In this document: positions 52,083 through 53,267 of the stretch, one piece after another
How positions within the stretch are numbered: position 1 is the stretch's first letter
How the letters are laid out: every line of letters starts with the position of its first letter
NCBI GenBank assembly: GCA_019648995.1
Contig: BLXT01005191.1
Coordinates: 866,825-920,091 of the forward strand
From: Plakobranchus ocellatus
Taxonomy: Eukaryota > Mollusca > Gastropoda > Plakobranchidae
DNA: 53,267 nucleotides
Direction of reading: 5' to 3'
Made by a program: the position numbers and the translations under genes
The notes under the pieces: model-generated
The model's input: only the letters and a program-made list of their open reading frames with translations
Database searches by the model: none
Told to the model about the DNA's origin: nothing

Positions 52083-53100
52083 CTGTGGTCATTAAAAACA
52101 AAAAAATCTTGTTCCGGTTACTAACATAATAATTAATATCGGTGGTCTTGGGTACAAATCTTCTAACTCCGGAATTTGTGCGATTTTACTTTTGAATGGT
52201 AGGAAAACACATAAAGCGTCACCAATGAATAAATAGATTATGACTGAGAAACCAATTAACATGTGTTAAACAATCACGTGATCAAACCTTCTAAGTTCTC
52301 TGGTTTGGTTTGAGAAAATCAGTTTTTTCCTCCTCCTGTAAAATTAGTCTCTCTGGAGTTAATTAAAGGGTTTGTGCCCTGGACCACCGATATGCAATTT
52401 GTGCAATTACTCTGAGACCATGCATAACAAGGGCTGAAAAAAATGAGTGCAACAGCTTTTAACCAGAAACATATGGTCCATGCTTCTCGTACCATTAGTA
52501 GTGTACGTATTAACACAGCATACATTATGTATTTTTGCTCTGAGATCAATACATAAATAGCCGGTTTAACACTTGTAAGTATTTAAGATGGGCAGATTAC
52601 ATTATGTAAAAAAAAAAAAACCATACATGTATATAGCCAATACTTCCAGAGCAACTATAAAAAAAATATATATAACTTTATGAGAATTAATAATCAAGAG
52701 TGTTTCGAGCAGAGGCCCATTCTAAAAATAGTAAAAATTTTAAATTTTCAACCTACAATACAGATACAGCTTGATCCTCAAGTCATTTAAAATACAGCTA
52801 AGGATGTTTTTTTCAACATTAGTGAACATGCGTCACTGTGATGAATGAATATGTTTGTGAGATGTCATGACAAATTTTAGATGTTTTGCAACAGGCGAGA
52901 AGTTCTATGGATATACAAATGTCCATGTAGTGTACAGTACAATTGTTATAAGTCTTAACAATTGTCAAACATCACAATTCTCTGCTATCATTAAAGAGCA
53001 GTTTGCTGTAGTTAAAATTGAAATACTTTGTAGGGCTAGTCTCCTGAATACAAGAAATCTACTTTGCCATACACTGATTTTTTTCATTAATATCTTGTTT
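52083..53100 (-). other. METTL3 intron (upstream exons beyond window)
   Basis: No further METTL3 exon or other gene is recognisable to the right of 52082 on either strand. The sequence is AT-rich with A-runs. Confidence 0.6.
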
Positions 53101-53258
53101 TTAACTCTTTCTGGACGTATGCCCATATATCGGCTCTAATTTTCACCCCCCCATCTGGATGTATGCCGATATATATGCACTGACAGGTCTCTCTATTCTT
53201 ATCTCTTAAGCATGAATTCCATTTGCTTAAAAAAAAAGATCCGGCTTGAAAGAGTTAA
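53101..53258. mobile_element. Short TTAA-flanked MITE, 150 bp
   Basis: TTAA at 53101-53104 is followed by CTCTTTC. The right end GAAAGAG is followed by TTAA at 53255-53258. Inside, CTGGACGTATGCCCATATAT and CTGGATGTATGCCGATATAT form a subterminal direct repeat. The layout mirrors the larger piggyBac-type MITE at 42 kb, although the terminal repeat is only 7 bp. Confidence 0.7.
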
Positions 53259-53267
53259 TATCACACG

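Overview
This is an animal nuclear genome segment: AT-rich, intron-dense, with tRNA-derived SINEs, small TTAA- and TA-inserting DNA transposons and many minisatellites. It carries four recognisable metazoan genes. Gene content and SINE type fit a lophotrochozoan, perhaps a gastropod or other mollusc. That is an inference; no base in the window proves the species. There are no prokaryotic features, rRNA genes, CRISPR arrays or autonomous viral genes.

Layout, left to right. (1) 510-4708, + strand: the last five coding exons of an ELMO/CED-12 family gene (PH domain plus the C-terminal proline-rich tail). Its final splice acceptor sits at the end of a degenerate ~70-bp repeat array. (2) 4709-18303: ELMO 3' flank and gene-poor DNA with SINEs, a 1401-bp decayed pogo/Tigger element flanked by TA, a ~240-bp MITE, a 45-bp tandem array and a hairpin-forming 103-bp triplication. 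(3) 18304-25416, - strand: a complete seven-exon gene (395 aa) orthologous to ENTR1/SDCCAG3, an endosome-trafficking coiled-coil protein. (4) 25417-26137: a 721-bp divergent promoter region shared with the next gene, with a TATA box on the LONP2 side. (5) 26138-44526, + strand: a complete 18-exon peroxisomal Lon protease, LONP2 (846 aa), with Walker A/B motifs, catalytic Ser and Lys, and a C-terminal SKL peroxisome signal. (6) 46703-52082, - strand, running off the right edge: the last seven coding exons of METTL3, the catalytic m6A methyltransferase, with its DPPW motif. LONP2 and METTL3 are convergent, about 2 kb apart stop to stop.

The four genes belong to different pathways (engulfment/Rac signalling, endosome recycling, peroxisomal proteolysis, RNA methylation). 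Only ENTR1/LONP2 are close enough to share regulation. The most unusual signal is recurrent: in LONP2 (three times) and ENTR1 (once) a tandem duplication straddles an exon-intron boundary and multiplies a working splice donor or acceptor inside the intron. Every decoy I could read would introduce a premature stop or frameshift. A second signal is a pair of related ~75-nt hairpins at 17.1 and 46.1 kb, plus an unrelated 75-nt hairpin in the last LONP2 intron; these are candidates for small-RNA precursors or palindromic repeats.
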